This document shows positions 46,749 through 59,642 of a stretch of DNA of 64,000 bases, in pieces; the stretch's first letter is position 1, and every line of letters begins with the position of its first letter. The translations under genes and the position numbers were made by a program. Below the pieces are notes generated by a model. It was given only the letters and a program-made list of their open reading frames with translations. It ran no database searches and was not told where the DNA came from. This DNA comes from Amyelois transitella (lineage: Eukaryota; Arthropoda; Insecta; Lepidoptera; Pyralidae), in the NCBI RefSeq assembly GCF_032362555.1, contig NC_083525.1:4759501-4823500 (forward strand), read 5' to 3'.

Positions 46749-48296
46749 TAGGGTATAAGTACATTCGTATTGTATCTAAAATTCATAAGATACGATATCT
46801 GTTATTGTATACGTATTGTTAACGTTAAGTTAAATTTGACGTTTACAAGACTATGGGTCAATTCTAACACATGGACCTTTCATGACATCGCGGGGCACCA
46901 AATCGATGGTCAACACATCGACAGGTTTAAGAAGCGAAGGTAAACCACGAGACACACTAAATTAACTATTTGATTATTGGTATCATGTAGGTAGAAGTTT
47001 GATATGAAAGTTACTCTATCGCAAAATTTTGTGAAGTTGAGTTAATTATTATTTTTATTTTAACTTATTGTCATCGTCATAAGTGAGTGAAATTATCTTG
47101 CGGAAAGAAGACAAAAGTACCGTAACAAAACTATAGGTATTTTGCATTTTGTACCTTTAATAAATTATGGAAATATTCATATTTTTCGAACTTTAGAAGG
47201 GGAAGGTCAAGATGAACGTATTTTCATAACACCCAAATCCGACGAACTTGTATGAGTAGAGAGTACTGACATTTAAAATAACGAGACGGAGATATTACAA
47301 ATAAAAAAAAAATTGTTCGCATAGTTTTAGCTCGCAGCGATTAACTAGTACAACTTAAAAACTTTCTACGGAGACTATAAACACAAAAATATTAAACAGG
47401 ATTGTGTGTTCTTGCCTTAAAATTCTTACTACTGCAATATATTATGAGTGTTGTGCTAACGTAATCATCGTATACGCACTGGTGGACAGGCCTTTGCAAA
47501 CCACAGTGCAACCGACATACAGTAGTACATTTTTATAGCTAGACTGTGCGTGTAGTCCTGACCTTTCTATAGTGCATGGAGTAAGTGTCAACGGAAAATG
47601 TTCTTGCTCAAAAAGGTACGTTCTAGTATAAAAAGTCACCTGTTATAATTTTATGTGCGATTTGCGTCATTTGTAACATTGTCATTAATAGTTTTATGGG
47701 TGCCTAGAAAATTGATACAAATTAAAGTGGTTCATGGACGCTGAATAAATTTTGTGCTGAATTGGTTAAATTTTAATTGGTTCTTGAATAAACTGAATCA
47801 CAAACTTGATATAAACTGAACCATTTTACCTATCCTATTTTTACTGCATTTCTAACAGAGATTATAAAATTGAATTTTTTGTATTTTTGTGACTAACCAA
47901 AAAAATATTTGCTATTATTACCAAAATTTATTTTCTAAATAAGATTCTTAACTGTAGAATATACTTAGAACCTTTCTTATTTATAAAATTACATGATTAA
48001 ACAAACTCCGACGTACCTATATCTACATCTGTTTATATGACTGTTGGCCAATAAATGTTACGTGATGACTTGAAAGAACAATAAGTGGAGTAACATTTAC
48101 AAAGGCACAGTTACAATCTGTGAATTAATTCAACAAATATAGGTTTATTTGTATACTAGCGACCGCTCGTAGATTTGCTCACGTTTAATGGAAACTCGTA
48201 GGGTGGAGTTGACGCACAAATTATACTAGCAATGTTGGGAAATTATTGGGTTATTCAAATTTTAATAAACACAATTTTGATCCATTGCAAGTGGAG

Positions 48297-48478
48297 TGTG
48301 GTTCCCAAAGTGGGAAGGGATCACTGGAACTCTTTTTGTATGCGATGGGCTAGCAACCTGTTACTTTATGAATCTCAATTCCATCATCAAGCCATTTAGC
48401 TGAACGCTGCCTGAATCTTGTCAAGACTGTTGAGTCTGTCTTCCCTGCAAGGGATAGACGGGAGTGTATGTCAGTTTA
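48297..48478 (+). mobile_element. SINE-A copy
   Basis: TGTGGTTCCCAAAGTGGGAA head, GCGATGGGCTAGCAACCTGT, ATCTCAATTCCATCATCAAG and TTGAGTCTGTCTTCCCTGCA. Confidence 0.75.
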
Positions 48479-49728
48479 TATAATGGCCGGACTTCACGCT
48501 AAATGCATTAGCAAATTCTTTTACATTAGCAAACAGTAAACTTTTGAGTTATTTGTAAAATCCATCTTTCGATAGGTATTATTACGAACCCGGTAATTGA
48601 CGGTAAGAGCTAGTTGAATATAAAAGGTAAAAAATACGCTTTCATCCAAAAATTAGTAATCTGACAAATCGCAGATTTTCAAGGTTTAATTGAAGACCGA
48701 ATAGACGGGTATTACCATTTTTTAAATTGTTCTACATGGTGCGTATATTTTTTATAAATTAGCACTTTGGCACATGATAATTAATTTTACTAGCAATGTC
48801 ATTATCTGTACAGCTTTAGCACAAAAGTATGTCAAATATGAAAAGGTTTTTATACAAATTATTAAATTTTGAGTTTGAGGTTCATATTTATTTAACCTAC
48901 ACGTGATTACAGTATGTCTGTTTCTTAATACATATAGGTACATAGATATAGTAAGACTCTTCAACACTAATGCTTGTCTGCAAACACATGATTAATTTAA
49001 ATTGACATCAGAGAATCGCGCAGTTTGCAAAATGCTCGCTTTAAATTTTTTGTTGTTATCAGTGACAAAAAGTTACTTAAGTATCGTTTGGACGTTTATA
49101 ACAAAGAATCTAAGTGCCTCACTATATTGTGTTCTAAATTATACGTTGTATCATTAGTAGTAGTTAATCATTGATAATGAATGAAATTTGACAACTTATG
49201 TTTTTTGTAAGTTTTTTTGGTTATATAGATTTTTTTAAATGCCAAATACGAGTACATATATCACAGGGAACAGAGTCAACAGTCTCGAAAAGTTTCGAAG
49301 GTCACTTTCCGATGACAGCTTAATGATAGAAAAGTACAAGTTGCTGAAAATACAAGCTTCTGTCTATACGAAAATGTAAACATGTGATTTTTGTGTGAAT
49401 TATGTTAAATGTTTATTTTAATCATATTTAGTTTAACATTTACGAGCTATTTTGATTTTGGTGTGAATTAAGTAATATATTTTTTTTCTACTAAATTTAG
49501 TATACCATATGTAATTTATCATATGCAAGTAGATATGCACTTTACTTCTTTTTTAACACTCTTTTGTTTTCCTAGAAAACACAAAAGCCCATGAAGTCCA
49601 ACAACCTAACACAAAAACATTAATTCAGGAATTATAATAATGATTTATGACTATACCTGTCGCGCCAGTACGACTGAAGCCTTACGTAGTAGTAATAAAG
49701 TTTTAGAGGTCTACAACCAGTTCGCCGA

Positions 49729-49827
49729 TACATATTAAGTCTTTCGCAGAATTTTTGATTAAAAGTTCTTGGAGTGTTTGATGTAACGGTCGTGTGAGTG
49801 TTTTGTTTACCAAGTTAAGTGAGCAAG
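49729..49827 (+). other. Possible 5' leader exon of gene E
   Basis: Gene E needs a leader exon because its ATG directly follows an acceptor. A segment ending AGCAAG|GTGAGC at 49827/49828 offers a strong donor; joined to exon 1 it would give AGCAAGATG, a good start context with A at -3. The 5' limit is a guess. The resulting leader intron would be 3.2 kb. No promoter element is convincing. Confidence 0.3.
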
Positions 49828-50640
49828 GTGAGCATGACTTTCGTTTGTTTGTTTATTAGATTAGTTAAAAATTAAACAAGTTGTAATAAAGTGTATTTCC
49901 CAAGAGATTTTATTTTAACGAAAATGTTAAACTAAATTAACATAAAAAAACTATGTGTTAAATGGGAGAAGAATAAAATACAAACTAAAAAATAATGAAA
50001 CTGATAATATTTAACTTATGCATGATTATAGATCAGTTTATTTCATGTTTCACAAAAAACAAAATTAAGTACTTAGTTGTCCGGAGTCGTAATTAAAATG
50101 ATTATATGTAAAGGAATAAATACAATTTTTTTGTTCTGCAAATCATTATCGTACCAATTTAATAGATAACCAACTTTACATTGTCAATACCCCTCAAAAT
50201 ATTAGAAAAGAAGCCATTATTGATGGAACAACTTTTGCCAAATGTTTAAAATATAAAATTCTTCTATACGTAGTTTGGTAAAACATAGCTTCTTTATATT
50301 TATGTAACGACCATAATAAATAATTATTACCAGATATTACAAACTAAAATTAATTTATTACTTACAAAATCGCGTATCGTATAGTCAATTAAGAGAAAAA
50401 TTTGAATGGGACTCTTATTTTAGGCGATGGGCTAGCAAATTGTGACTGTCAAACCAAGTATTAATGATAAATGGTGTTCGTTATTATTAGTTTTATGTAA
50501 GTACCTACTTAACATAACATATGTACATGTTCTCAATTATTTTATGGTAATACGGGTCTTTAGAAATATGACTTAAAAAATAATCGGTCAATTCCGACCA
50601 TTTCTTTATTATCTATTATTATATTATTATCCTTCAACAA

Positions 50641-50674
50641 GAAAATCACGTTTGTTATAACGAACGTGATTTTC
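50641..50674. repeat. Hairpin of 12-bp perfect arms
   Basis: GAAAATCACGTT and AACGTGATTTTC around TGTTATAACG, in the probable leader intron of gene E. Confidence 0.65.
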
Positions 50675-51604
50675 GGTTGTCACAAGTTGCAGTTCATGAA
50701 CCGCATTAGTAAATTGGTCAAATTTTCACTAATGTTGCCGCTGTAATAGCAAGTATTAAAATTTAAATTATGAGGCTTTCATATTTGAAACCGTTCATGA
50801 AATTCAGCTAGTGGCAGCCGAACAGCGGAGTTCTTAAAAACTGATCTTAAAAACTGGTGGAACCCTTTGTTAGATGCTAAGTTAATAATAAACATGTTCT
50901 CTGTTTTTGTTGTCGTTTTTTTCGTTGTGACTCTGTGAGGATTGGTTAAATTAGGTAATATATTGCAAAAGGCGATGCCAACCTAATTTTATTATGTGGA
51001 TCCTAACATTCGTTTTTGCACTACTTGAAAGAGTAGCCATAGTCTACACTTACGAATTCATCGTTTTCTACAAATATACATAAAAATGGAGTGCTCCATT
51101 CTAAGGTGTCGTGAACTGAGCATAATTATGAATCCTTGTACTCACATAAAATAAAATGTAAACATTTGTGTAATTATCTTACATATTGCAAGTTTATATC
51201 ACAGAACGATCTTTTTTTTCAACTAACGATACCTAAAATGTTTTATAACACTGTAATTAAAAATGTTGCTACTTATATAATTAGCCGACAAAACAGTTAA
51301 AAATCTAGGCATTCATTAAGTTGAATTTATTTTTATGATGTACACAATAAGTTGCGGAGTAGGTAATATAGAAATATGCACACTTATCTAGTTAAATTCG
51401 TAGTAGGTAATAAAAAGACAAAAATTGAAACATCAAAAATTTCGCGAGGCAGTTTATTATTTGGAATTTGTTGCCAAAGTTCAGGATCCACTTCTACAAA
51501 CATACATTATGCCTTATTCTCTTAAGTCGCGAAACGGGAAGGGGCTACTCATAGATGAATGGCATACCTAATGATGGAATTCAGTTGAAGAAATTGGGAC
51601 AAAA

Positions 51605-51890
51605 TATGTGTTAAAAGATGAGCGATGGTCAAATAGGTAACGTGCCTGGTTAAAATCCGTGATGCTCGTGAAAGGCACAGGTTCAGATCCCATTTCGGGC
51701 ATGTACCAATGACTTTTTTCGAGAAAGTCGAGTTAGGTTCCTCTGCAAAGGTTACGGAGGTCAAAGGGAAGTCACTTGTGTAAAAATCTGACTCACCCAA
51801 GCTAGGATCAATGGTCAAAAGGCTTATCCCGGGCTCCTATCCAGAGTGGTGAGGATTCAATCAGGACTAACGTCAGGAGGAAAAAGACGG
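51605..51890 (+). mobile_element. SINE-B with tRNA-like head
   Basis: GTGCCTGGTTAAAATCCGTG and GGTTCAGATCCCATTTCGGG form the tRNA-like head; then GTTCCTCTGCAAAGGTTACG, AGTCACTTGTGTAAAAATCT and AGTGGTGAGGATTCAATCAG. Confidence 0.75.
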
Positions 51891-52394
51891 TAATAATCAT
51901 ATATACAAGTTTATAACCATTCCTTTTCCCTATTGTAACAACTAGCAATATTAAAGCCAAATCGGCCATGCACTTTTCCTTTGCTAACAGAACAGCATGA
52001 TAATTCAACAAAGTTAATTAATAATTAACAAGAAATTTAATAATAAATTGGCAATGTTTCACGATCTTACCTTACACTTATCTACCTTGTGAAAGCAAAA
52101 GCAAATTAAGAAAATTAAATAGTTTTTCTGTTCTTAATATCTGTCGCTTGGGAACAACATACTCGTAAATATAAAAATATAAAGTTCAAATAAACTTCCT
52201 AATCAAATAAAATCACTGTCAAGGTTCATTCGAGCCTTGACCAAATTTTGCCACACGTGGATCAATGGACCTTCAATTTGCAATGTCAAGTGGCGATTTT
52301 CTGGGTCAAAAATGTAGTTTGTGAGCATTAATGAGATTTAGACTTTAAAATTTTGTTAATTTGTAGACCCTTATGTAGCAAATGTATTATTAGA

Positions 52395-52458
52395 TGAAAT
52401 GTGAAAGATATAGTATCTGCCTATCCCTCCAGGAAATAAACTTGATTTTATGTGTCAT
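52395..52458 (+). mobile_element. Short LINE 3' tail
   Basis: TCTGCCTATCCCTCCAGGAA matches the last part of the RTE-like LINE; only about 60 nt is left. Confidence 0.5.
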
Positions 52459-52529
52459 TTATAACTTATTCTAAACTTTTCATGACCGACAGATAAAATT
52501 TATTTGAAGATTTAACGCTAATAAACTTC

Positions 52530-52640
52530 TTCTTTCAAGCAACGTGTTAGCAACCTGTCACTATTCAAATCTCAATTACCATCCAGAAATAGTTGGCTCT
52601 GTCTACGTCGTAAGGGATAACGACGTAATACATGTATGAA
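52530..52640 (+). mobile_element. SINE-A 3' half
   Basis: TTAGCAACCTGTCACTATTC, ATCTCAATTACCATCC and GTTGGCTCTGTCTACG. Confidence 0.6.
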
Positions 52641-53016
52641 ATTTTGTTTTAAAATAATCCTGCACACGGACACAGTGACTTAAGTTAATTATACAGCTTC
52701 ACAACAAAATAATAATTTCGTACCATTAAGGTCTCGAATGTCATGAGCAATTTTAATTTTTATTACGTGTTATTTCGTCAAATGATACTTTAATTAAGTA
52801 CAGTAATACCTACATTAATTTTTTTAAACAGTATTTTATCACTCATTTTTGTTTAAGTTCGTAACATGTTCAAAAAAAGTTCCTTATTTCTAAACATCCA
52901 GTTATTTTTATAAAACTAAACCTGATTAATAAGCAACAGTTGTCTACTATGCGCATATAAAGGCATATTTTACCTACAATATATGTAAATTTAATAATAA
53001 TTTTTCATTGTTTCAG

Positions 53017-56000
53017 ATGTCTTTCAAAGATGCGCAGCATCCCTTATACCCTTATACAGAGGAAGAGAAACAAGAGATTAGAAAAGAGCTGGGATTGAAG
53101 GAGACAACGATACAAGATGACATCGATGCAATAATAGACTGGTTCAAAAAGCAACCGCATTTAATCGAAGCCGGAATAAGTGAGTCCCTCTCTGTGTGTT
53201 ATTTACAATAATCCTATATTTTATACAAAAAAAACATAATTTGTACCAGATATTTGCTTGGCCCGTGCTTGCCCAATCTTTGAATCTTAATTTCATCATC
53301 ATTTAGTAGACGTAAAATACACGTTACTTGTATGTCACAAAGGGTTCTACATTACCTACATACAAATGTATAATCATGTATACATATATTCTTTGCGGGG
53401 TAGACATAGTCAACACCCTTAAAATACTGAAAGGCCCCGTTCAGCTGTATGCAGTATATATTTTCGTATTCATACATTATTTTTACGAGAGTAGTATTAT
53501 TTTTGACTTGACCTTCCTTCGACGATGACAACGATGATATATGTATTTATATTTTTATCAAGTTCATCATGATCATTTATCAAAGCCAAACGTTGTGACT
53601 TGTCAACCCCATTCAAACTTATTATAATATAAGTAATATAAGTTTGAATGGGGTTGACAAGTCAAGTATTGATATTTATTTTTTGTTGTTTGATATTGAA
53701 GAGTTTATTTTAACAAATAAGCTTACAAAACTACTGGACCGATTTTGATTACCTATATTTGAAGAAAAAGACAAACAGGCAATGCCAGAAATTCCTACGG
53801 CAGTTGCTTTGCAAAAATAGTAAGAAATAAAGGCATGATGTGTATGTGTTTGTACCTATATAATATGTATGTAATAATCACTGCTAAACAAATTATGCAA
53901 GTCGCAATTATATAGTTAGCAATCAATAAAGATGCTTTTAGAAAACCTTGCACTTCTATAATTTATTGAATACTTCGCATTAATTATTGTCTACCTTAAT
54001 GTGATATTAGTTTTATTTATCATGATCTTAATGATGATAAAATACTTTTCAGTTATTTTAATGTGACACGTTATGAGTGTGTCTATATCCACCATATTTA
54101 AACTATTTTAGTGAAAATTAATTTGTGTGTGTTTTAAAGTTAGATATGCGTTAATATTAGCGAAATTAGAATTATAATATTGACCGTTTACACAATATTG
54201 ACATTTGATTAATTATTCATACTGTCTTTTTTAGCTCGAGAAATTATTGAAAGGATGCTAATTATATCAAAAGGTTCATTAGAGAAAACCAAGCAAAGAA
54301 TCGACAACTTCTACAAATACAGGGGTTTTGCGCCAGAACTCATTCAAAACAGAGAAAAAGAACTTTGTAACCACAGCAGGGGTATATGGACTTTCATGTA
54401 AGTTGATTTTTATTTGTTTAATTTATATAAGTACCGTCAACAAATCTAACAACCCAAACTCACTGAAAATTTTTCTCTATTACCGCGCCATAGAGATCCA
54501 AGCTAGGGAACTCGATGTGCAGTTTACAGACTTTACAGCTTGCGTTCCTGTGCACTTATATTTCGATTATTTACTTTTTCCGTAAGAATTTCAAATTATC
54601 CTTGGGTATAAAAAGTTTGTCTTCTGGAATTTCACTACTCTTGGAACAGGCATGACAAATTTTAACTTCCTACTATCAGTAGCTTCGGCTGTGCGTCGAT
54701 TGTAAGTCGGTGACTCGGTAACACAAAAGTTTCATAATGACTGATTAGATTGTATTCTTGCTTAGGGTTACCCATAAGTTTTTCGGCTCTGGGTTTAAAA
54801 GTTATAAGTTAGTGGAAAGAATAGTCCTTCGTTGAGAGATAAATAAATAAATATAAGAAAAAGATTGAGTTAAGTCCTAATGACTTTGACAGATTGAAAA
54901 GCGCGTTAGGGATGAGTCTCATGAGAGCGTGTCGTTCTTACATACTCTACTCGTAAGTATTAAGGAGAGAAAGATAATTATTTTTCAAACAAATTTGAGG
55001 TCATTTAAGTAAGAAATACCTAAAAATAAACTGTAAGATCTATATAAAAGTATTAAAAATTTAATCTGTTTTATTTTAGCCGGCAGGCGGCCATGCCAAA
55101 GTTATATAAAGGCAACAGAGTGTCAGTATTCAAGTTCATTGAACCTGACCCTGGCAAGTGTAACACTGACATTCTATTCAGGAATACATTTATGGTGAGT
55201 TGTTATTATCTGCACATTTGGTTTATACTCTTAAAACTACATACATCAAGCTTAAAGCTTGTGTTGTTGATTTGATGAAACATTATAACGCAAGTAAAAA
55301 AAATACTTCTGAGCACTCTATGGTTTTCAAGTGAAACATTTAGCAATTTTTTCAAGTTATGAAATAGTAGCTCTTAGAACGCGTATGTCAAGTGGAGAAG
55401 GGACGTCAACAACGCGTGTGTCAGCTCTAAAATATGTCAATGCCATAACACTGTTATTGTGTGATTCTTTCAATGAGGTCCATCTTCTAGAAGATGCCGT
55501 AAGGGAATACGCACTTTAACCATTTGCAGCAATTTTGCTTAGTTTCCATGTTACAGGGTCATAGATTTAAGATGGAAGCACAAACTGTGTGCTTTCCGGG
55601 ACTTTAGAATAGAACTACTCCATATCTTTCAAATGGATGTCGAAAAAGGCGACTAAAGAATAGGCTTATAAACTTGGGATTACTCTTGTAGGCGATGGGC
55701 TTACAACCTATCACTATTTGGATCTCAATTCCATCATGAAGTTATATAGCTGAACGTGGCCATTCAATCTTTTCGAGTCTCCGTTGTCAATTATAAGTAG
55801 TTTTCTTCATTATACTGAAGGTCGTAATTGCCTTGGCAGATGACCCGACTAGCATCTTTTTCGACTGTACTCAGCTTCTCTGAGAGTGCCAATAATACGT
55901 CCCTCTAAACCTCATTTACTTTATAATTTTAATGAGTGAAATTTCTTCTTTCAGCTCGGTGATATAAGATTAACTTACGACTACATGCTTGGCGACATTT

Positions 56001-59000
56001 GGGTACTAGATATCAAAGAGGTTGGATTTGGTCACGTGTTGAGAGCAAACCCGGTTACTATGCAAAAGACTGCCCATATATTTCAGGTAAATTAATAAGG
56101 TTTTTTTATCGATTGGGAAGATTTTCATTACAGCTGGACGGTGCACGGGACGGTGTTGTAGAATGCCCTCATTTTTCTCGAACGTACTACCTTCTGACCC
56201 GTCGTCCCCGGGGCACAAACGCTGTAGTGAGAATCATCCTTAAGTTGCTTCCGAACATATGTTCTTACATTTTATGAGATATTTTTCGGTTTGTTAGAAG
56301 GCAAATTCTATTATCATGGATTTTGGAGCCCGTCTATAGCGTGTATGTTGATTAATAGATTTTATAAATAGAAGAATCACCTGATTAGCTTATTATTAGA
56401 TTATTTTTACTCTAATTATTATTCTAGTACCTATTTGTAAAACAAGCTATCGTAATATCAAAACATAATTTTCATAAAGTGACATATTTATAAACAATAA
56501 TTTTACATGATAACAACAAAATTATGCCGCATTTTTAAAGTTGTGGTCTGTGATTTATTTAATGCAGTTCCGTTTTAATTACATATGTGAAAGCGTTGAT
56601 CATAAAACAAATAAATTGATATTGTATTTACAGAAAATGTAAAATATTAAAAAAAGCACAAGCTTCCGCTTCCTTTTACTGATGTATATTTCTGTGTAAT
56701 TTACAAAAATGTATTGTTTTATTATTAAACTTTTCACGAATGGTTAAAATGAGTCGACTCAGCTATGATGAATGCCTTTTACAAACTGCGCAATGAAAAA
56801 AGTATTGTTGTTGTAACATAATATTGTTGTTTTTTTTTTCAGGATGGCATGGGTCTACGGATATCAGCAATACATGTCCTAAACGCTCCAATATTAGGAC
56901 AAACGGTATTAAGTTTCATGAAACAGTTTTTTAAGCCTAAAATAATGGATAGGGTGAAGATACACGAGTCTGTTGAAGAGTTACATAAGCATTTACCAAA
57001 ACAATACTTGCCCAAGGACTATGGGGGCGATCTACCTTCGATGGAAGACTTCAAAGGTAATATCTTCCATTTTCTACATTATAAAGAAGTATTCATGGAT
57101 CATGGCAAGTGAAAACCTGTATGTACTCTCTGCCTAACTATCCAGGAAAGCAGACATTCATTGCTGCATATTGACTGGCAGAGAATATTTTTATAATAGG
57201 TTTTTGAAGAGTATATACCTTTATTGGTTACGGAGTTGAGAAAGCCGGTTGTCACATTTTTTAACGGTTCAAAAACCATTTACTTTTTTTACCTTTCAAA
57301 CATACATTTATAAAACCTTTCAATGAAACCTGAAATATTTTATCGAAAAATTAAATTCGTGCTGATTTGAATCCTGAGCAACACAGTTTATTTACCAGTC
57401 CACGAGCGGACGTGAGCGCAACCCGATGTTTCAATAACTCTAGTTACATTGCGCATTGCATAATCTATGCCCGCGTACATAATTATGAACTAGTTTTAAA
57501 TCTAGATCGTTAATTATATAGCTGACAAGAAGCATATAGGCAATCGAAAAATGCTGATTATTGATCATTGACGTAGAAATAGCACCTTAAATTATAATGC
57601 AGAAAGCAGTGCAGTGCAGAATTAATCAATCGTTAGTGTATATAACTATGAGTTTCTGAGTGACTGACAGCCAACGTACAGCCTTACTTATGAGCATGGA
57701 AAAGTGAGATTGACATGTATTTCATTTAAATTTAATTTTCTTATAAAGGTTTCATTTTTGATAAACTAGCGTGATGAAGGTACTAGGCGTAGGTACTTGA
57801 AGTTAAAGAATATAATATGTAATGAAAGTAAAATTAATCAATTTTAATATGTCAAAACTAGATAATATAATAAATACTAAACAAATGTACAAATATGTTA
57901 CATTGTCTATTGTCATAAATCTATTTGATCCCTCAAAAACTGGTTCCAGCTAGAACAAAACACCTGTGTGATTATTTATAGTGCAAGTTATTTATATCAC
58001 CCAAAAACCTGTTTCTACGAGTATTCACGTCATATATATAATGTACGCGTTCTTTGGTTCGCAAAAAAAAATATAAAAAATGAGTAGTTGGCTTCTTCCC
58101 TAAATCTTGCTACAATTATGAAACTCCTTCATTATCCTAACTTCTTTTGACCAAGGTCCTGGAGTGGCTAACCTTGCATGACACATATAGTTCCATAAAT
58201 ATGCAGGTTAACTCACAAGGATTTTTCTATCTGTAAGAGCATCGTTTAACTATCAAATTGGTGTATAAATAAGTAAGTCCAAGAGAGCCTTTAAGTCTCA
58301 TGATGTAGCAAATCAATTATCAGTTTTATATTATTTCAAAGGATTATACTATCTGAAACACAGGTTACGTTTCATGGAAAGCCCCGATTATGATAAAATC
58401 GAAATTCAGGAAATGTTACCCCTAACACCGGTTCCTATGGGACCTTTACAGGATAAACTAACTGACAGCAGAGGTTTATAGGGGTTTTGGCATCTTTTGG
58501 AAATAACTCTTATACTTATTTAAAAAGAAGAAAAACTGGAATACAATACTATAGAAAAAATGAAAATACATATTGTTTAACATTTTTGTGTTTCAGAACG
58601 AAAAGTTTTACTTGTTTCTATTTAATAGACGAATTTATTTATTTTTAGTTGTAGGGCTATGAATATTTGTGTGGTGGGATACAAAATTAAATACAGACTA
58701 ATAAAAAAAATAAAAATATATATATATTCACGCCTAAACGTGACAGATTGTAGACGTAGAATCCCAACTTTATAAGCCTATCCCTCGTGGTGGTGAAGGA
58801 CTGGTCCTATTATTTTTTCTATTGATGCCGGGAACCACTCGACATATAAAATTTGTTTCAAATATAGTTCTTATTTGTAAATAAATAGAATCTCACTTGT
58901 TTCTTTGATTTCAGATAAATATGAAAAGGAGTTGAGGAGCGACAAAACAAGAAAATATTTACTGGATTTCAGCAAACTTATCTCAGACGAAAGGAAGAGA

Positions 59001-59069
59001 CCAGGGGCTAGCATATATGACGAGTATGCTAGGATGTCCGGTTCTTTTAAGAAATTAGACCTAGATTAA
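53017..59069 (+). CDS. Gene E: CRAL-TRIO domain (alpha-tocopherol transfer protein-like) protein, 6 exons
   Basis: Predicted 313-aa CRAL-TRIO carrier. Exons: 53017-53179, 54235-54397, 55080-55194, 55955-56086, 56843-57056, 58915-59069; all GT/AG, phases 1,2,0,0,1. The ATG is the first three bases after the AG acceptor (TTTCAG|ATG), so the whole 5' UTR must come from an upstream exon. The protein starts MSFKDAQHPLYPYTEEEKQE, unlike B-D and similar to A. It then has the N-terminal helical part (IDAIIDWFKKQPHL; ERMLIISKGSLEKTKQRID) and the lipid-binding fold (AAMPKLYKGN; LGDIRLTYDYMLGDIWVLD; DGMGLRISAIHVLNAP; LPKDYGGDLPSM). The tail YARMSGSFKKLDLD replaces the common YLGMPG form. Exon 2 is 9 nt longer and exon 3 three nt shorter than in C and D. 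Intron 5 (1858 nt) is long and repeat-rich. An AATAAA lies at 59637-59642. Confidence 0.94.
53375..53450 (-). mobile_element. SINE-A 3' fragment in intron 1 of gene E
   Basis: CTTTGCGGGGTAGACATAGT then ACTGAAAGGCCCCGTTCAGC. Confidence 0.65.
53597..53663. repeat. 26-bp perfect inverted repeat in intron 1 of gene E
   Basis: GACTTGTCAACCCCATTCAA (then ACTTAT) at 53597-53622 is the exact reverse complement of 53638-53663, with a loop of 15 nt. Confidence 0.85.
53695..53825 (+). repeat. Metulj-like fragment in intron 1 of gene E
   Basis: ACAAAACTACTGGACCGATT and AGGCAATGCCAGAAATTCCT resemble the core of the element family. Confidence 0.4.
55605..55800 (+). mobile_element. SINE-A copy in intron 3 of gene E
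   Basis: ATGGATGTCGAAAAAGGCGA, ATAGGCTTATAAACTTGGGA, GCGATGGGCTTACAACCTAT and TTCAATCTTTTCGAGTCTCC; same strand as the gene. Confidence 0.75.
57095..57162 (+). mobile_element. Short LINE 3' tail in intron 5 of gene E
   Basis: ATCATGGCAAGTGAAAACCT, then CTCTGCCTAACTATCCAGGA: a decayed copy of the LINE 3' end, 40 nt after exon 5. Confidence 0.5.
58145..58285 (-). mobile_element. SINE-B fragment in intron 5 of gene E
   Basis: AAATATGCAGGTTAACTCAC and TCTGTAAGAGCATCGTTTAA, the middle of the element in reverse. Confidence 0.55.
58715..58855 (-). mobile_element. SINE-A with internal deletion in intron 5 of gene E
   Basis: TTCACGCCTAAACGTGACAG tail joined straight to the 5' half (CCCAACTTTATAAGCCTATC, CGGGAACCACTCGACA). 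Confidence 0.65.
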
Positions 59070-59636
59070 TTATTTGCACGCAGTTAAGACCATACTAGAA
59101 AATTTAAATTAACCGTTGCAGCAAAGTGAGCATTTGTAAGAGATTAACAATCTTTTTTATATGTATAAGCCAAAAACAAGTTAATGGTTGGTGGAATACA
59201 CGGTAATTAAAAAATATTTATAATATAATACATTTTAAAAAATTAGACAAAAAAACAATAGTATCACTAGATGGGTGTTTGATTGTTATATAGCGCGTCG
59301 CAGGTCGACAAGTTGAATACGCTCCACAATTATAGAAAACTTTTTTTAATATATAATTTTGTAATTAAACACAAAAAAATAAGCGTAGAAAATACTTTTC
59401 ATTCTTAAGCATTAAAAAAGTGAGGACAATAATTATAAGACGTATTTTTATATTTTGACATCTTTAAAATTTTACAAATCGAGCTTTTCACTACATATAA
59501 TATAGTTATTGTTTTTTTAAACAAAATTTGTTAACTTGTGTTTTCGTCAGAGCATTATTTTTTGCATTATTGATATGTGTATATTGGTGATAGATTAAGT
59601 ACCAAATGTTTTTACTACGTTTAGTTCTAATTTTTT

Positions 59637-59642
59637 AATAAA
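59637..59642 (+). terminator. Possible poly(A) signal of gene E
   Basis: AATAAA in AT-rich sequence 568 nt after the gene E stop. A second AATAAA follows about 80 nt further on. The chosen site cannot be settled from sequence alone. Confidence 0.4.

Larger units (their letters stand above)
43289..53016. other. Spacer between gene D and coding start of gene E
   Basis: Contains SINE-A and SINE-B copies, an unexplained open segment (44533-44772), the possible gene E leader exon near 49.8 kb and a hairpin at 50641. The long stretches 44940-46450, 46760-48290 and 49840-51600 are AT-rich without recognisable coding sequence. Confidence 0.6.

Noticed and set aside
55331..55519. 62-aa open frame in gene E intron 3
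   Set aside because: Same strand and coding-like in part, but no recognised family, and exons 3 and 4 join cleanly around it.
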